Shown: piece after piece, positions 7,319 to 7,440 of the stretch | How the letters are laid out: each line of letters begins with the position of its first letter | Numbering within the stretch: the first letter of the stretch is position 1 | Assembly (NCBI GenBank): GCA_023511325.1 | Contig: JAIMBU010000108.1 | Span: forward strand, 1-7,440 | DNA: 7,440 nucleotides | Source of the DNA: Gorillibacterium sp. | GTDB lineage: Bacteria; Bacillota; Bacilli; Paenibacillales; NBRC-103111 | Direction: 5' to 3' | The notes under the pieces: model-generated | Database searches by the model: none | What the model saw: only the letters and a program-made list of their open reading frames with translations | Told to the model about the DNA's origin: nothing | Program-made: the position numbers and the translations under genes

Positions 7319-7367
7319 ATCGAGAAAATCTCTGCAGCGCAAGAGCGCCAGCAGAGATTTTCTCGAT
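7319..7367 (+). terminator. Long perfect hairpin after the operon, probable terminator
   Basis: A perfect 17-bp stem pairs 7319-7335 with 7351-7367 (arms run from ATCGAGAAAATC to GATTTTCTCGAT). Within the 15-base loop, GCGC (7337-7340) can pair with GCGC (7345-7348) around AAGA, extending the structure. It begins 81 bases after the stop codon of the last gene, the right place to end the operon message. It lacks the expected T run on either strand, because the TTTT lies inside the 3' arm. It may be a terminator acting by stem stability, a 3' message-protecting structure, or a copy of an intergenic repeat. Confidence 0.6.
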
Positions 7368-7381
7368 GTAATAAAACAAAT

Positions 7382-7393
7382 TATGCATGCATA
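7382..7393. repeat. 12-bp perfect palindrome TATGCATGCATA
   Basis: The self-complementary sequence lies 14 bases after the hairpin, in A/T-rich non-coding DNA. It could be an operator for whatever follows the window, or a chance alternating sequence. No flanking promoter elements can be judged because the window ends 47 bases later. Confidence 0.3.
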
Positions 7394-7440
7394 GTTGAAT
7401 TTGAGGAAGATTGAAGGTGCCCTGCTGTAGGGAATACACC

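Noticed and set aside
7116..7439. Minus-strand reading frame of about 107 codons open to the window edge
   Set aside because: It runs antisense through the last 120 bases of the 722-residue gene and across the perfect hairpin at 7319-7367. Its product is a leucine/serine-rich string without a recognisable domain, so it is most likely a shadow frame.
1..7440. CRISPR arrays, insertion sequences, tRNA or phage genes
   Set aside because: No repeated units with regular spacers, no transposase-like frames with terminal inverted repeats, and no tRNA-like cloverleaf were seen on reading both strands.

Overview
The window looks like part of a carbohydrate uptake and breakdown locus from a Firmicute of the Paenibacillus type. 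This rests on the gene set (a YesN-like AraC regulator with a three-gene LplA/LplB/LplC-like ABC importer and no ATPase gene), strong AGGAGG-type ribosome binding sites, and a lipoprotein binding protein. Genus assignment is an inference from gene content and style, not from a marker gene. All five real genes lie on the + strand.

Layout: 1-1083 is the 3' part of a YesN-like response-regulator/AraC-type activator, whose 5' end (expected receiver domain) lies outside the window. 1084-1403 is a 320-base gap. It holds a strong nested hairpin that should terminate the regulator transcript (1164-1208), an imperfect palindrome just after a TATAAA box (1258-1287), and phased GTAA repeats near the next start codon. 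1404-2375 and 2388-3278 encode two inner-membrane permeases only 12 bases apart. 3375-5042 encodes a 555-residue extracellular solute-binding lipoprotein. 5069-7237 encodes a 722-residue cytoplasmic protein that reads like a TIM-barrel glycoside hydrolase with a GH42-like three-part layout, but whose family I cannot name. 7238-7440 is non-coding as far as visible, with a perfect 17-bp-stem hairpin at 7319-7367.

Working model (inference): the regulator, probably paired with a sensor kinase upstream, senses an extracellular sugar and activates the importer operon. The lipoprotein captures an oligosaccharide, the two permeases bring it in using a shared MsmX-type ATPase encoded elsewhere, and the 722-residue enzyme cleaves it in the cytoplasm. 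The substrate cannot be read from the sequence. The least-described element is the 722-residue protein. There is no CRISPR array, insertion sequence, tRNA, rRNA or phage gene in the window.
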